A stretch of DNA of 64,000 nucleotides from Kitasatospora papulosa (GTDB lineage Bacteria; Actinomycetota; Actinomycetes; Streptomycetales; Streptomycetaceae). Made by a program: the position numbers and the translations under genes. The notes below the pieces were generated by a model that made no database searches, was not told the DNA's origin, and saw only the letters and a program-made list of their open reading frames with translations. This document shows, piece by piece, positions 43,150 to 52,005 of the stretch; positions within the stretch are counted from its first letter, which is position 1, and the number at the start of each line of letters is the position of its first letter. The DNA lies in NCBI RefSeq assembly GCF_000717245.1, contig NZ_JNYQ01000016.1, positions 62,001 through 126,000 of the forward strand. The letters run 5' to 3'.

Positions 43150-44538
43150 ATGAGCGGCCGGAGCCCCGCCAACTCCCGCGCGGTCGTCGTCGGCGGCGGG
43201 CTCGCGGGCGTCACCGCGGCCCTGCGTCTCGCCGACGCGGGACTCGACGTGAAGCTGCTCGAGGGCCGCCCCCGGCTCGGCGGACTCGCCTTCTCCTTCC
43301 GGCGCGGCGACCTGTCCGTCGACAACGGCCAGCACGTCTACCTGCGCTGCTGCACGGCCTACCGCTGGTTCCTCGACCGGATCGAGGGAGCCCACCTCGC
43401 CCCGCTGCAGGACCGGCTCGACGTGCCCGTGCTCGACGTCGGCAGGGCCGCCGGGCCCCGGCTCGGACGACTGCGCCGTACCGCGCTGCCCGTCCCGCTG
43501 CACCTGGCCGGCGGACTCGCCGCCTACCCGCACATCTCACTCGCGGAGAAGGCCGGCGTCGCCCGCGCCGCGCTGGCACTGGGCCGCCTCGATCCGGCCG
43601 ACCCCGCGCTCGACGGCATCGACTTCGCCACCTGGCTGCGCCGTCAGGGGCAGTCGCAGCGCACCATCGAGGCCCTCTGGGACCTCGTCGGTGTCGCCAC
43701 GCTCAACGCCACCGCGCCGAACGCCTCGGCGGCGCTCGCCGCGAAGGTCTTCAGGACGGGGCTCCTCTCGGAACCGGGCGCCGCCGACATCGGCTGGGCG
43801 GCCGTGCCGCTCGGGGACCTCCATGACACCCTCGCCCGCAAGGCACTCGAATCGGCGGGCGTGGAGATCCACCTGCGTTCCCGGGTCGACTCCCTCACGC
43901 GCACCGAGGACGGCCGCTGGTCGGTCGGGACCGACGGTGAACGCTTCGCCGCGGACACCGTCGTCCTCGCGGTGCCGCAGGGCGACACCCACCGGCTGCT
44001 GCCCGACGGGGCGCTGGACGACCCGGGACGGCTGCTCGAACTGACCGACGCGCCCATCCTGAACGTCCACGTGGTCTACGACCGCAAGGTCCTGCGCAGG
44101 CCCTTCTTCGCCGCGCTCGGATCCCCGGTGCAATGGGTCTTCGACCGCACCGCGTCCTCCGGCCTCCAGGGGCACGGCCAGTACCTCGCGGTGTCCCAGT
44201 CCGCGGCACAGGACGAGATCGACCTGCCCGTCGCCGAACTGCGCCGCCGCTACGTACCCGAGCTGGAGCGGCTCCTGCCGGCGGCGCGGGGAGCCGGGAT
44301 CCGCGACTTCTTCGTCACCCGCGAACGCACCGCGACCTTCGCGCCCACGCCGGGCGTGGGGCGGCTGAGACCGGGCACCCACACCCGCGCCCCCGGGCTG
44401 CACCTGGCGGGAGCGTGGACCGCCACCGGCTGGCCCGCGACGATGGAGGGCGCCGTCCGCAGCGGTTTCACCGCCGTGGACGCCGCGCTCGAGGCCCTCG
44501 GCAGGCCACACGAACATCCGCTGCAGGAGGCGGCATGA
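43150..44538 (+). CDS. hpnE: squalene-forming FAD-dependent desaturase/reductase HpnE
   Basis: The protein is 462 aa from ATG 43150 with AAGGGAG upstream; the open frame upstream to 42643 overlaps hpnD and is a shadow. It shows a Rossmann FAD motif (AVVVGGGLAGVTAALRLADA) and an amino-oxidase/phytoene-desaturase fold ending with GLHLAGAWTATGWPATMEGA, the C-terminal FAD motif. HpnE reduces hydroxysqualene to squalene. It overlaps the polyprenyl synthase start by ATGA, so the two are coupled. Confidence 0.92.
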   Translation: MSGRSPANSRAVVVGGGLAGVTAALRLADAGLDVKLLEGRPRLGGLAFSFRRGDLSVDNGQHVYLRCCTAYRWFLDRIEGAHLAPLQDRLDVPVLDVGRAAGPRLGRLRRTALPVPLHLAGGLAAYPHISLAEKAGVARAALALGRLDPADPALDGIDFATWLRRQGQSQRTIEALWDLVGVATLNATAPNASAALAAKVFRTGLLSEPGAADIGWAAVPLGDLHDTLARKALESAGVEIHLRSRVDSLTRTEDGRWSVGTDGERFAADTVVLAVPQGDTHRLLPDGALDDPGRLLELTDAPILNVHVVYDRKVLRRPFFAALGSPVQWVFDRTASSGLQGHGQYLAVSQSAAQDEIDLPVAELRRRYVPELERLLPAARGAGIRDFFVTRERTATFAPTPGVGRLRPGTHTRAPGLHLAGAWTATGWPATMEGAVRSGFTAVDAALEALGRPHEHPLQEAA

Positions 44539-45638
44539 GCAGTACCACCGGAACAAGAGGAGAGTCTGTGACCCCGGCGAATCCGGCTTACGACACCGTG
44601 GCGGACCCCACGGACGTCACCGCGCTTCTGGAGCGTGGAAGGGCCCTGTCAGCGCCGGTGCTGCGAGCTGCCGTGGACCGGCTGGCGCCGCCCATGGACA
44701 CCGTCGCGGCCTACCACTTCGGCTGGATCGACGCCCAGGGCCGTCCGGCCGAGGGCGACGGCGGCAAGGCCGTGCGTCCCGCGCTGGCCCTGCTGTCCGC
44801 AGAAGCGGCCGGCGCCCCGGCGGAGGCCGGGATCCCCGGAGCCGTGGCCGTCGAACTCGTGCACAACTTCTCGCTGCTGCACGACGATCTGATGGACGGC
44901 GACGAGCAGCGCCGTCACCGCGACACCGTGTGGAAGGTGCACGGCCCCGCCCAGGCGATCCTCGTCGGCGACGCGCTCTTCGCGCTGGCCAACGAGGTCC
45001 TGCTGGAGCTCGGCACCGTGGAGGCCGGCCGGGCTGCCCGCCGCCTCACCACGGCCAGCCGCAAGCTGATCGACGGCCAGGCCCAGGACATCTCGTACGA
45101 GCACCGCGAGCGGGTCACCGTCGAGGAGTGCCTGGAGATGGAGGGCAACAAGACGGGCGCCCTGCTCGCCTGCGCCGTCTCCATCGGCGCCGTGCTCGGC
45201 GGAGCCGACGACCGCACCGCCGACACCCTGGAGGCGTACGGCTACCACCTCGGCCTCGCCTTCCAGGCGGTCGACGACCTGCTCGGGATCTGGGGCGACC
45301 CCGAGTCCACGGGCAAGCAGACCTGGAGCGACCTGCGCCAGCGCAAGAAGTCGCTGCCCGTCGTCGCCGCGCTCGCCGCGGGCGGACCGGCCTCGGAGCG
45401 GCTCGGCGAGCTGCTCGCCGACGACGCCAAGAGCAGCGACTTCGACAGCTTCTCCGAAGAGGAGTTCGCCGCCCGCGCGGCACTCATCGAGGAGGCGGGC
45501 GGCCGCGAGTGGACCGCCCAGGAAGCCCGCCGTCAGCACGCGGTAGCCATCGAGGCGCTGCACGGCGTCGACATGCCGGAACGAGTGCGGGCGCAGCTCA
45601 CCGAGCTCGCCGACTTCGTGGTCGTACGAAAGAGATGA
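44535..45638 (+). CDS. polyprenyl diphosphate synthase (FPP/GGPP synthase type)
   Basis: The protein is 367 aa from ATG 44535. The trans-prenyltransferase fold has the first Asp-rich motif LLHDDLMDGDEQRRHRDT and the second FQAVDDLLGIWGD, plus KAVRPALALLSAEAA and GNKTGALLACAVSIGA. It condenses IPP with DMAPP/GPP to farnesyl (or geranylgeranyl) diphosphate; in this cluster FPP for squalene is the sensible product. It is the only prenyl chain-elongating enzyme in the cluster. A strong hairpin separates it from shc. Confidence 0.92.
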   Translation: MSSTTGTRGESVTPANPAYDTVADPTDVTALLERGRALSAPVLRAAVDRLAPPMDTVAAYHFGWIDAQGRPAEGDGGKAVRPALALLSAEAAGAPAEAGIPGAVAVELVHNFSLLHDDLMDGDEQRRHRDTVWKVHGPAQAILVGDALFALANEVLLELGTVEAGRAARRLTTASRKLIDGQAQDISYEHRERVTVEECLEMEGNKTGALLACAVSIGAVLGGADDRTADTLEAYGYHLGLAFQAVDDLLGIWGDPESTGKQTWSDLRQRKKSLPVVAALAAGGPASERLGELLADDAKSSDFDSFSEEEFAARAALIEEAGGREWTAQEARRQHAVAIEALHGVDMPERVRAQLTELADFVVVRKR

Positions 45639-45666
45639 TCACCATCCAGATATGACTCGCAGTCGC

Positions 45667-45694
45667 CGGCGGGCGCCCCACGGGGCGCCCGCCG
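45667..45694 (+). terminator. hairpin between polyprenyl synthase and shc
   Basis: CGGCGGGCGCCCC and GGGGCGCCCGCCG are perfect 13-bp arms with a 2-base loop, 28 bases after the synthase stop and 48 before shc. Inside an operon it may attenuate read-through and lower shc expression, or shc may have its own promoter. Confidence 0.6.
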
Positions 45695-45742
45695 ACGGAG
45701 ACCCCAGCACAGCAGAGGACCAAACTGCACGAAGGGGAAGCC

Positions 45743-47755
45743 ATGACAGCGACGACCGACGGAAGCACCGGGGCCGCGAACCTCCGCGCGGCAGCGGCGA
45801 GCGATCCGACCGAATCGACCAGTGCCGCGCCCGACATGATGGCCGTGGCGCGGCACGCCGCGGAGCGCTCGGTGGAGCACCTCCTCGGCAGGCAGGACGA
45901 GCAGGGCTGGTGGAAGGGCGACCTCGCCACCAACGTCACCATGGACGCGGAGGACCTGCTGCTCCGTCAGTTCCTGGGCATCCAGGACCCGGAGACCGTC
46001 AAGGCCGCGGCCCGCTTCATCCGGGGCGAGCAACTCGGCGACGGTACCTGGAACACCTTCTACGAGGGGCCTCCCGACCTCTCCGCCACCGTCGAGGCGT
46101 ACGTCGCGCTGCGGCTGGCCGGGGACCGGCCCGACGACCCTCATATGATCCGCGCGGCCGGCTGGGTCAGGGAACAGGGCGGCATCGCGGAATCCCGGGT
46201 CTTCACCCGGATCTGGCTCGCGCTCTTCGGCTGGTGGAAGTGGGACGACCTGCCCGAGCTCCCGCCCGAGCTGATGTTCTTCCCCAAATGGGTCCCGCTC
46301 AACATCTACGACTTCGGGTGCTGGGCCCGCCAGACCATCGTGCCGCTCACCATCGTGTCCGCGAAGCGGCCGGTACGCCCCGCCCCGTTCACCCTGGACG
46401 AGCTGCACACCGACCCGGCGTGCCCCAATCCGTCCAGGCCGACCGCTCCCGCCGCCAGCTGGGACGGGGTGTTCCAGCGGCTCGACAAGGCGCTGCACCT
46501 CTACCACAAGGTCGCCCCGCGCCGGCTGCGGCGCATCGCCATGAACGAGGCCGCCCGCTGGATCATCGAACGCCAGGAGAACGACGGCTGCTGGGGCGGA
46601 ATCCAGCCTCCCGCGGTGTACTCCGTCATCGCCCTGCACCTGCTCGGCTACGACCTCGACCACCCGGTCATGCGGGCCGGGCTGGAGTCGCTGGACCGGT
46701 TCGCCGTATGGCGGGAGGACGGCGCCCGCATGATCGAGGCCTGCCAGTCCCCGGTCTGGGACACCTGCCTCGCCACCATCGCCCTCGCCGACGCGGGGGT
46801 GAGTCCCGACCACCCTGCGCTCGTGAGGGCGGCGGACTGGATGCTCGGCGAGGAGATCGTGCGGCCCGGCGACTGGGCGGTCCGCAAGCCCGGACTTGCC
46901 CCGGGCGGTTGGGCGTTCGAGTTCCACAACGTCAACTACCCCGACATCGACGACACCGCCGAGGTCGCTCTGGCGCTCCGCCGTGTCCGCCACCCGGACC
47001 CGGCCAGGGTCGACGCCGCCATCGAACGCGGGGTGCGCTGGAACCTCGGCATGCAGTCGCGCAACGGCGCCTGGGGTGCCTTCGACGCGGACAACACCAG
47101 CCCTTTCCCCAACCGGCTGCCGTTCTGCGACTTCGGCGAGGTCATCGACCCGCCGTCGGCCGACGTCACCGGACACGTCGTGGAGATGCTGGCCGTCGAG
47201 GGACGGGCGCACGACCCCCGCACCCGGCGGGGCGTCGAGTGGCTGCTCGCCGAACAGGAGGCTAGCGGGGCGTGGTTCGGCCGGTGGGGCGTCAACTACA
47301 TCTACGGAACGGGCTCCGTGGTGCCCGCGCTGATCGCGGCCGGCCTGCCCGCCGCGCACCCCTCGGTGCGCAGGGCCGTCGACTGGCTGAGATCCGTGCA
47401 GAACGACGACGGCGGGTGGGGCGAGGACCTGCGCTCCTACCGTGAGGAGAAGTGGATCGGCCACGGCAGCTCGACCGCCTCACAGACCGGCTGGGCGCTT
47501 CTCGCCCTGCTGGCCGCGGGGGAGCGGGAGACCAGGTCCGTCGAGCGGGGGGTCGCCTGGCTGGCCGCGACGCAGCAGGCCGACGGCTCCTGGGACGAAC
47601 CCCACTTCACCGGGACCGGGTTCCCCTGGGACTTCTCCATCAACTACCACCTCTACCGCCAGGTGTTCCCCCTGACGGCCCTCGGCCGGTACGTCTACGG
47701 CGACCCCTTCGCGACCGCCACCGCCATCGGCGCCGGCACCGGCAAGGGGGCCTGA
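45743..47755 (+). CDS. shc: squalene-hopene cyclase
   Basis: This 670-aa triterpene cyclase starts at ATG 45743. The protonating acid motif DxDDTA is present as DIDDTAEVAL with Asp401, Asp403 and Asp404. Several QW repeats are visible (QDEQGWWKG, QENDGCWGG, QNDDGGWGE, QQADGSW). The length is normal. It cyclises squalene to hopene (and hopanol), the core hopanoid, at the inner leaflet of the membrane. Its N-terminal ~35 residues are low-complexity. A clear four-base gap follows before hpnG. Confidence 0.96.
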   Translation: MTATTDGSTGAANLRAAAASDPTESTSAAPDMMAVARHAAERSVEHLLGRQDEQGWWKGDLATNVTMDAEDLLLRQFLGIQDPETVKAAARFIRGEQLGDGTWNTFYEGPPDLSATVEAYVALRLAGDRPDDPHMIRAAGWVREQGGIAESRVFTRIWLALFGWWKWDDLPELPPELMFFPKWVPLNIYDFGCWARQTIVPLTIVSAKRPVRPAPFTLDELHTDPACPNPSRPTAPAASWDGVFQRLDKALHLYHKVAPRRLRRIAMNEAARWIIERQENDGCWGGIQPPAVYSVIALHLLGYDLDHPVMRAGLESLDRFAVWREDGARMIEACQSPVWDTCLATIALADAGVSPDHPALVRAADWMLGEEIVRPGDWAVRKPGLAPGGWAFEFHNVNYPDIDDTAEVALALRRVRHPDPARVDAAIERGVRWNLGMQSRNGAWGAFDADNTSPFPNRLPFCDFGEVIDPPSADVTGHVVEMLAVEGRAHDPRTRRGVEWLLAEQEASGAWFGRWGVNYIYGTGSVVPALIAAGLPAAHPSVRRAVDWLRSVQNDDGGWGEDLRSYREEKWIGHGSSTASQTGWALLALLAAGERETRSVERGVAWLAATQQADGSWDEPHFTGTGFPWDFSINYHLYRQVFPLTALGRYVYGDPFATATAIGAGTGKGA

Positions 47756-47759
47756 ACCG

Positions 47760-48419
47760 ATGGGTGGCGCCGAGGTGCCGCCCGGTCCCACCACACCGCT
47801 GCTGATCGCCTGCGCGCTCGGCATCGAGCGCTTCGCCCTGCGGACCGGCAGGAGGGGCGGCGAACCGGGCCCCGGCCCCGTGAGCATCATCAGGTCCGGG
47901 ATGGGACCCCGGGCCGCGGAGAACGCCGTCCGCCAGGCGCTGGGACGGCCCGGGGCCGGTGGCACCGCGGTCATCGCCTCGGGCTTCTGTGCCGGGCTTG
48001 AGCCGGGCATGCACCCGGGGGACCTCGTGGTGGCCGAGGAGACCCGGGACGCCGGTGGCACCACCGCCTGCACCGGAACCGGGCTGCTGGTCGACGCACT
48101 GGTCAGGGCGGTGCCCGGCCGCACCGTCCACACCGGCCCGCTGACCGGCTCCGGACACGTCGTCCGGGGCGCCGAGCGGGCCGGGCTCCGGGCCGCCGGT
48201 GCCGTCGCGGTGGACATGGAGTCCGCGGCCACGCTGCGCACCGCGGTCCGGACGGGCCCACGCCCGGTTGCGGCCGTACGGGTGGTCGTGGACGCTCCAG
48301 AGCATGAGCTCGTCCGTATCGGCACGGTCCGCGGTGGAATATCGGCATTCCGCGTTCTTCGTGCCGTCCTTCCGGCTTTCCATGAATGGCACCGATCTTT
48401 GCTGCTCCCCAGGAGGTGA
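47760..48419 (+). CDS. hpnG: adenosylhopane nucleosidase HpnG (phosphorylase family)
   Basis: The protein is 219 aa from ATG 47760. It has a nucleoside-phosphorylase/hydrolase fold: GPGPVSIIRSGMGPRAAENA, a GFCAGLEPGMHPGDLVVAEE motif and VDMESAATLRTAV with the purine-contacting Met-Glu pair. HpnG releases adenine from adenosylhopane to give ribosylhopane, the precursor of bacteriohopanetetrol and aminotriol. Here it precedes hpnH, whose product it consumes. The stop is six bases before the hpnH start. Confidence 0.9.
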   Translation: MGGAEVPPGPTTPLLIACALGIERFALRTGRRGGEPGPGPVSIIRSGMGPRAAENAVRQALGRPGAGGTAVIASGFCAGLEPGMHPGDLVVAEETRDAGGTTACTGTGLLVDALVRAVPGRTVHTGPLTGSGHVVRGAERAGLRAAGAVAVDMESAATLRTAVRTGPRPVAAVRVVVDAPEHELVRIGTVRGGISAFRVLRAVLPAFHEWHRSLLLPRR

Positions 48420-48425
48420 GCCCAG

Positions 48426-49445
48426 ATGGCCATGCCGCTTCGCCAGTCCATCAAGGTTGCGACGTATCTCTTCGAACAGAAGCTCCGCAAGCGCGAGAAG
48501 TTCCCGCTGATCGTCGAGCTGGAACCCTTGTTCGCCTGCAATCTGGCGTGCGAGGGCTGCGGCAAGATCCAGCACCCGGCCGGAGTGCTCAAGCAGCGCA
48601 TGCCGGTCGCGCAGGCCGTCGGCGCGGTGCTGGAATCGGGCGCCCCGATGGTGTCCATCGCCGGTGGCGAACCGCTGATGCACCCGCAGATCGACGAGAT
48701 CGTGCGTCAGCTGGTGGCCAGGAAGAAGTACGTCTTCCTCTGCACCAACGCCATGCTGATGCGGAAGAAGCTGGAGAAGTTCACCCCGTCGCCCTACTTC
48801 GCCTTCGCCGTGCACATCGACGGACTGCGCGAGCGGCACGACGAGTCGGTGGCCAAGGAAGGGGTCTTCGACGAGGCGGTGGAGGCCATGAAGGAGGCCA
48901 AGCGGCGCGGCTTCCGGGTCACCACCAACTCCACCTTCTTCAACACGGACACCCCGCAGACCGTCATCGAGGTCCTCAACTACCTCAACGACGAACTCAA
49001 TGTGGACGAGATGATGATCTCTCCCGCCTACGCCTACGAGAAGGCGCCGGACCAGGAACACTTCCTGGGGGTCGAGCAGACCCGCGAGCTCTTCAAGAAG
49101 TCCTTCGCGGGCGGCAACCGCGGCCGGTGGAGGCTCAACCACTCCCCGCTCTTCCTCGACTTCCTCGAGGGCAAGGCCGACTTCCCGTGCACGGCCTGGG
49201 CGATCCCCAACTACTCGCTCTTCGGATGGCAGCGGCCCTGCTACCTGATGAGCGACGGCTACGTCCCCACCTACCGGGAGCTCATCGAGGACACCGACTG
49301 GGACAAGTACGGCCGGGGCAAGGACCCGCGCTGCGCCAACTGCATGGCGCACTGCGGGTACGAACCCACGGCGGTGCTCGCCACCATGGGGTCGCTGAAG
49401 GAGTCCCTGCGAGCGGCGCGGGAGACCGTCGGCGGGGGCCGCTGA
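48426..49445 (+). CDS. hpnH: adenosyl-hopene transferase HpnH (radical SAM)
   Basis: The protein is 339 aa from ATG 48426 with AGGAGG ten bases upstream. The radical SAM cluster motif is Cys38-x3-Cys42-x2-Cys45 (CNLACEGC). SIAGGEPLMH and the C-terminal Cys-rich RCANCMAHCGYEPTAV are typical of HpnH. It adds the 5'-deoxyadenosyl radical to hopene (diploptene) to make adenosylhopane, the first step of side-chain extension. It is the last enzyme before the deleted ispG-dxs position. Confidence 0.94.
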   Translation: MAMPLRQSIKVATYLFEQKLRKREKFPLIVELEPLFACNLACEGCGKIQHPAGVLKQRMPVAQAVGAVLESGAPMVSIAGGEPLMHPQIDEIVRQLVARKKYVFLCTNAMLMRKKLEKFTPSPYFAFAVHIDGLRERHDESVAKEGVFDEAVEAMKEAKRRGFRVTTNSTFFNTDTPQTVIEVLNYLNDELNVDEMMISPAYAYEKAPDQEHFLGVEQTRELFKKSFAGGNRGRWRLNHSPLFLDFLEGKADFPCTAWAIPNYSLFGWQRPCYLMSDGYVPTYRELIEDTDWDKYGRGKDPRCANCMAHCGYEPTAVLATMGSLKESLRAARETVGGGR

Positions 49446-49519
49446 CAACACGAGCGAGCCGGAGCCGGCCGCACCGGGACCTCCCCGGTCCGGCCGCCCG
49501 CGCCGCCCCCGGCGGCCCT

Positions 49520-49630
49520 CGCCGGTTCCTCGCCCGTGGCGGCCGCGGTGAGGCGCTCGCCGGGGCCGGGCTCACGCCGGAGACCGCAGGCCGCGCCGGA
49601 GCGCCGCACGGGGGACGGGAGGGCGCCGCA
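49520..49630 (+). pseudogene. possible relic of a dxs C-terminus
   Basis: Between hpnH and hpnO one frame reads RRFLARGGRGEALAGAGLTP then ETAGRAGAPHGGREGAA. This resembles the extreme C-terminus of 1-deoxyxylulose-5-phosphate synthases (FL-HG-RxE-LA-AGLTP-x-x-A-R pattern). No start, upstream body or stop fits a functional gene. In S. coelicolor ispG and dxs lie exactly here, so a deletion that kept the 3' tip of dxs explains it. The match is short and from memory, so treat it as a hypothesis. Confidence 0.45.
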
Positions 49631-49649
49631 TGCCGAAGGAGAGCGGGAC

Positions 49650-51044
49650 GTGAAGGACCGATCGCAGGGGTTCGACCTGGCACGGCTCATCGAGGAACGG
49701 GGGGCCGAGCGCTACGAACTGCACACCCGGCACCTGAACCACCAGCTGCCACGGATGCTCCACACCCTCGGATTCGACAAGGTCTACGAACGGGCCGAAG
49801 GCGCGTACTTCTGGGACGCGGACGGCAACGACTACCTCGACATGCTCGCCGGCTTCGGCGTGATGGGTCTCGGCAGGCACCATCCCGTCGTACGCCGGGC
49901 GCTCCACGACGTCCTGGACGCCCCGCTGGCCGACCTCACCCGTTTCGACTGCCAGCCACTGCCCGGACTGCTGGCCGAGAAGCTGCTCGCCCACAGCCCG
50001 CACCTGGACCGGGTGTTCTTCGGCAACAGCGGTACCGAAGCGGTCGAGACCGCCCTGAAGTTCGCCCGGTACGCCACGGGCAAGCCACGGATCCTCTACT
50101 GCGACCACGCCTTCCACGGGCTCACGGCCGGCTCGCTCTCCGTCAACGGTGAGCGCGGCTTCCGGGACGGGTTCGCGCCCCTGCTGCCCGACACGGCCAT
50201 CGCGCTCGGCGACCTGGACGCGCTGCGACGCGAGCTGAAGCGCGGCGACGTGGCCGGGCTCGTCGTCGAACCGATCCAGGGCAAGGGCGTCCACGCCTCA
50301 CCACCCGGCTTCCTGCGGGAGGCGCAGGACCTGCTGCACCGGCACAAGGCCGTTCTCGTCGTGGACGAGGTGCAGACCGGGCTGGGCAGGACCGGAGACT
50401 TCTACGCGTACCAGCACGAGGAGGGGGTCGAGCCCGACCTGCTCTGCGTCGCCAAGGCGCTGTCCGGCGGCTACGTGCCGGTCGGCGCCACGATCGGGAA
50501 GGACTGGATCTTCAAGCGCGTCTACTCGTCCATGGACCGGGTCCTCGTCCACTCGGCGAGCTTCGGCTCCAACGCACAGGCCATGGCGGCGGGACTGGCC
50601 GTCCTGGCCGTGATGGAGGACGAGGAGACCGTCGCGAACGCCCGTCGCACCGGTGACCTGCTGCGCGAACGCCTCGCCGCGCTCGTCGGGCGCTACGAAC
50701 TGCTGCACGAGGTCCGCGGACGAGGACTCATGATCGGCATCGAGTTCGGCCGGCCCTCCTCCCTCAAGCTCCGCAGCCGGTGGGCGATGCTGCAGGCCGC
50801 CCGCAAGGGGCTCTTCGCACAGATGGTCGTGGTGCCGCTGCTGCAGAAGCACCGCATCCTCACCCAGGTCTCCGGCGACCACCTGGAGGTGATCAAGCTG
50901 ATCCCGCCGCTGGTCATCGGGGAGCCGGAGGTCGACCGATTCGTGACCGCGTTCACCGCCGTCATGGACGACGCGCACAGCGGGGGCGGGCTGGTGTGGG
51001 ACTTCGGCCGGACACTGGTCAAACAGGCGGTCGCCAACCGCTGA
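49650..51044 (+). CDS. hpnO: HpnO-type PLP-dependent aminotransferase
   Basis: The protein is 464 aa from GTG 49650, with GAAGGAG eight bases upstream. It is a class III (ornithine/acetylornithine-like) aminotransferase: FFGNSGTEAVETALKFARYA phosphate-binding loop, LVVDEVQTGLGRTGDF with the PLP-pyridine Asp, and Lys269 in CVAKALSGGYVPVG forming the Schiff base. In hopanoid clusters it converts formylhopane to aminobacteriohopanetriol (inferred from context). The Met-Leu-His N-terminal segment (HQLPRMLHTLGFDKVYERA) is typical of the group. A perfect hairpin follows. Confidence 0.9.
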   Translation: MKDRSQGFDLARLIEERGAERYELHTRHLNHQLPRMLHTLGFDKVYERAEGAYFWDADGNDYLDMLAGFGVMGLGRHHPVVRRALHDVLDAPLADLTRFDCQPLPGLLAEKLLAHSPHLDRVFFGNSGTEAVETALKFARYATGKPRILYCDHAFHGLTAGSLSVNGERGFRDGFAPLLPDTAIALGDLDALRRELKRGDVAGLVVEPIQGKGVHASPPGFLREAQDLLHRHKAVLVVDEVQTGLGRTGDFYAYQHEEGVEPDLLCVAKALSGGYVPVGATIGKDWIFKRVYSSMDRVLVHSASFGSNAQAMAAGLAVLAVMEDEETVANARRTGDLLRERLAALVGRYELLHEVRGRGLMIGIEFGRPSSLKLRSRWAMLQAARKGLFAQMVVVPLLQKHRILTQVSGDHLEVIKLIPPLVIGEPEVDRFVTAFTAVMDDAHSGGGLVWDFGRTLVKQAVANR

Positions 51045-51052
51045 GAATTTTG

Positions 51053-51081
51053 CCCCGGAGGCAAGTTATTTGCCTCCGGGG
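51053..51081. terminator. perfect 11-bp inverted repeat after hpnO
   Basis: CCCCGGAGGCA and TGCCTCCGGGG flank AGTTATT, starting nine bases after the hpnO stop. It lies 24 bases ahead of the XRE-cupin ATG, so it may serve both as terminator of the hopanoid operon and as a site for the XRE protein. Confidence 0.6.
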
Positions 51082-51104
51082 AAAGGTGCTGGCTCAATGG
51101 AGGA

Positions 51105-51719
51105 ATGAATCCTCCTGACGGCGGGAGTACCGACGAACTTCCCGGGATCGCGCCGCGCCTGCGAGATCTGCGCCGCAACCGTGGGCTCACCCTGGAGGCC
51201 GCGGCCGGGCGTGCCGGCCTGTCCCCGGCCCACCTCTCCCGGCTGGAAACCGGCCGCAGGCAGCCTTCGCTGCCGATGCTGCTGTGCCTCGCCCGGGTCT
51301 ACGGTACGACGGTCTCCGAGCTCCTGGGCGAGATGCCGCCCGAACGTGACGCGATCGTCCGCGGCGGCCCGCTCGAGGGGGCGGGCGGGGAAGGCGGCGG
51401 CTGGCTCTACCGCCAGGCCGGCGGCTCAGGCCGTGCCATGCAGGCGCTGCGGGTGCGGGTCCCCTACGGCACCGAGGGCGACCTCGTCCGCGTCCATCCC
51501 GGAGAGGAGTGGCTGTACGTCCTCGACGGCCGGCTGCGCGTCGTGCTCGGGGAGACCGTGCACGACCTCGACCCGGGTGACAGCGCGCACTTCGACTCAC
51601 TCACCCCGCACCGGATCGCGGCGCTCGACATCGGTGGGGCGCGCCTGCTGTTCGTCCACACGCTGCTGCAGAGTCCGACCGCGGAGCTCTGCCTCGGCGG
51701 CGGGGCACACCGGCTCTGA
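51105..51719 (+). CDS. XRE-family regulator with C-terminal cupin domain
   Basis: The protein is 204 aa from ATG 51105; GGAGG lies only a base or so upstream, so the true start could differ or the mRNA may be leaderless. Residues ~15-75 are an XRE HTH (LRDLRRNRGLTLEAAAGRAG, then LSPAHLSRLETGRRQPSL). The second half is a small cupin beta barrel (VHPGEEWLYVLDGRLRVVLG, LDPGDSAHFDSLTPHRI) that binds an effector or metal. Members often regulate amino-acid or polyamine metabolism. Placed after hpnO and before a small membrane protein, it may sense hopanoid- or membrane-related signals, which is speculative. Confidence 0.88.
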   Translation: MNPPDGGSTDELPGIAPRLRDLRRNRGLTLEAAAGRAGLSPAHLSRLETGRRQPSLPMLLCLARVYGTTVSELLGEMPPERDAIVRGGPLEGAGGEGGGWLYRQAGGSGRAMQALRVRVPYGTEGDLVRVHPGEEWLYVLDGRLRVVLGETVHDLDPGDSAHFDSLTPHRIAALDIGGARLLFVHTLLQSPTAELCLGGGAHRL

Positions 51720-51750
51720 TCCGGCAGGCCCCGCACCGTGCGATTCCTTC

Positions 51751-51798
51751 GTCACGCCGACCGCCACCCCGACCGCCACCCAGACCGTCACCCCGACC
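51751..51798 (+). repeat. four 12-bp tandem repeats
   Basis: Four units of G(T/C)CAC(G/C)C(C/A)GACC run head to tail (51751-51762, 51763-51774, 51775-51786, 51787-51798) just before the small membrane protein. They could encode VTPT/ATPT repeats but no start is in frame, so I treat them as intergenic. Confidence 0.6.
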
Positions 51799-51822
51799 GG
51801 CAGGCCGGGAGAGAGGACTGAC

Positions 51823-51996
51823 ATGTCCGATTCGGAGCACTACGACCCGCTCACCCCGCGCCGGCAGAAGAGCGCGGACACCCAGGAGCGGCGGATGCCC
51901 CGAGGTGTCGTGATCCGGCTCTTCGCCTACCTGGTGGCCGGCCATGTCATCGCGGCCTTCCTCTTCCTCCTCTTCACGGTCGCCGGTAAGGGCTGA
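51823..51996 (+). CDS. small membrane protein (DUF6126-like)
   Basis: This 57-aa protein starts at ATG 51823 (GAGAGGA about 8 bases upstream). A polar N-terminus (MSDSEHYDPLTPRRQKSADT) is followed by a basic stretch and one strong TM helix (VIRLFAYLVAGHVIAAFLFL), ending near the stop. It matches the small hydrophobic proteins found after the XRE-cupin gene in other Streptomyces hopanoid regions (DUF6126 by memory). The function is unknown. Confidence 0.8.
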   Translation: MSDSEHYDPLTPRRQKSADTQERRMPRGVVIRLFAYLVAGHVIAAFLFLLFTVAGKG

Positions 51997-52005
51997 GCCC
52001 CGGCG

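Noticed and set aside
51751..51996. TPT repeat as an N-terminal extension of the small membrane protein
   Set aside because: The frame is open but there is no start codon in it before the repeats, and ATG 51823 has its own ribosome site.
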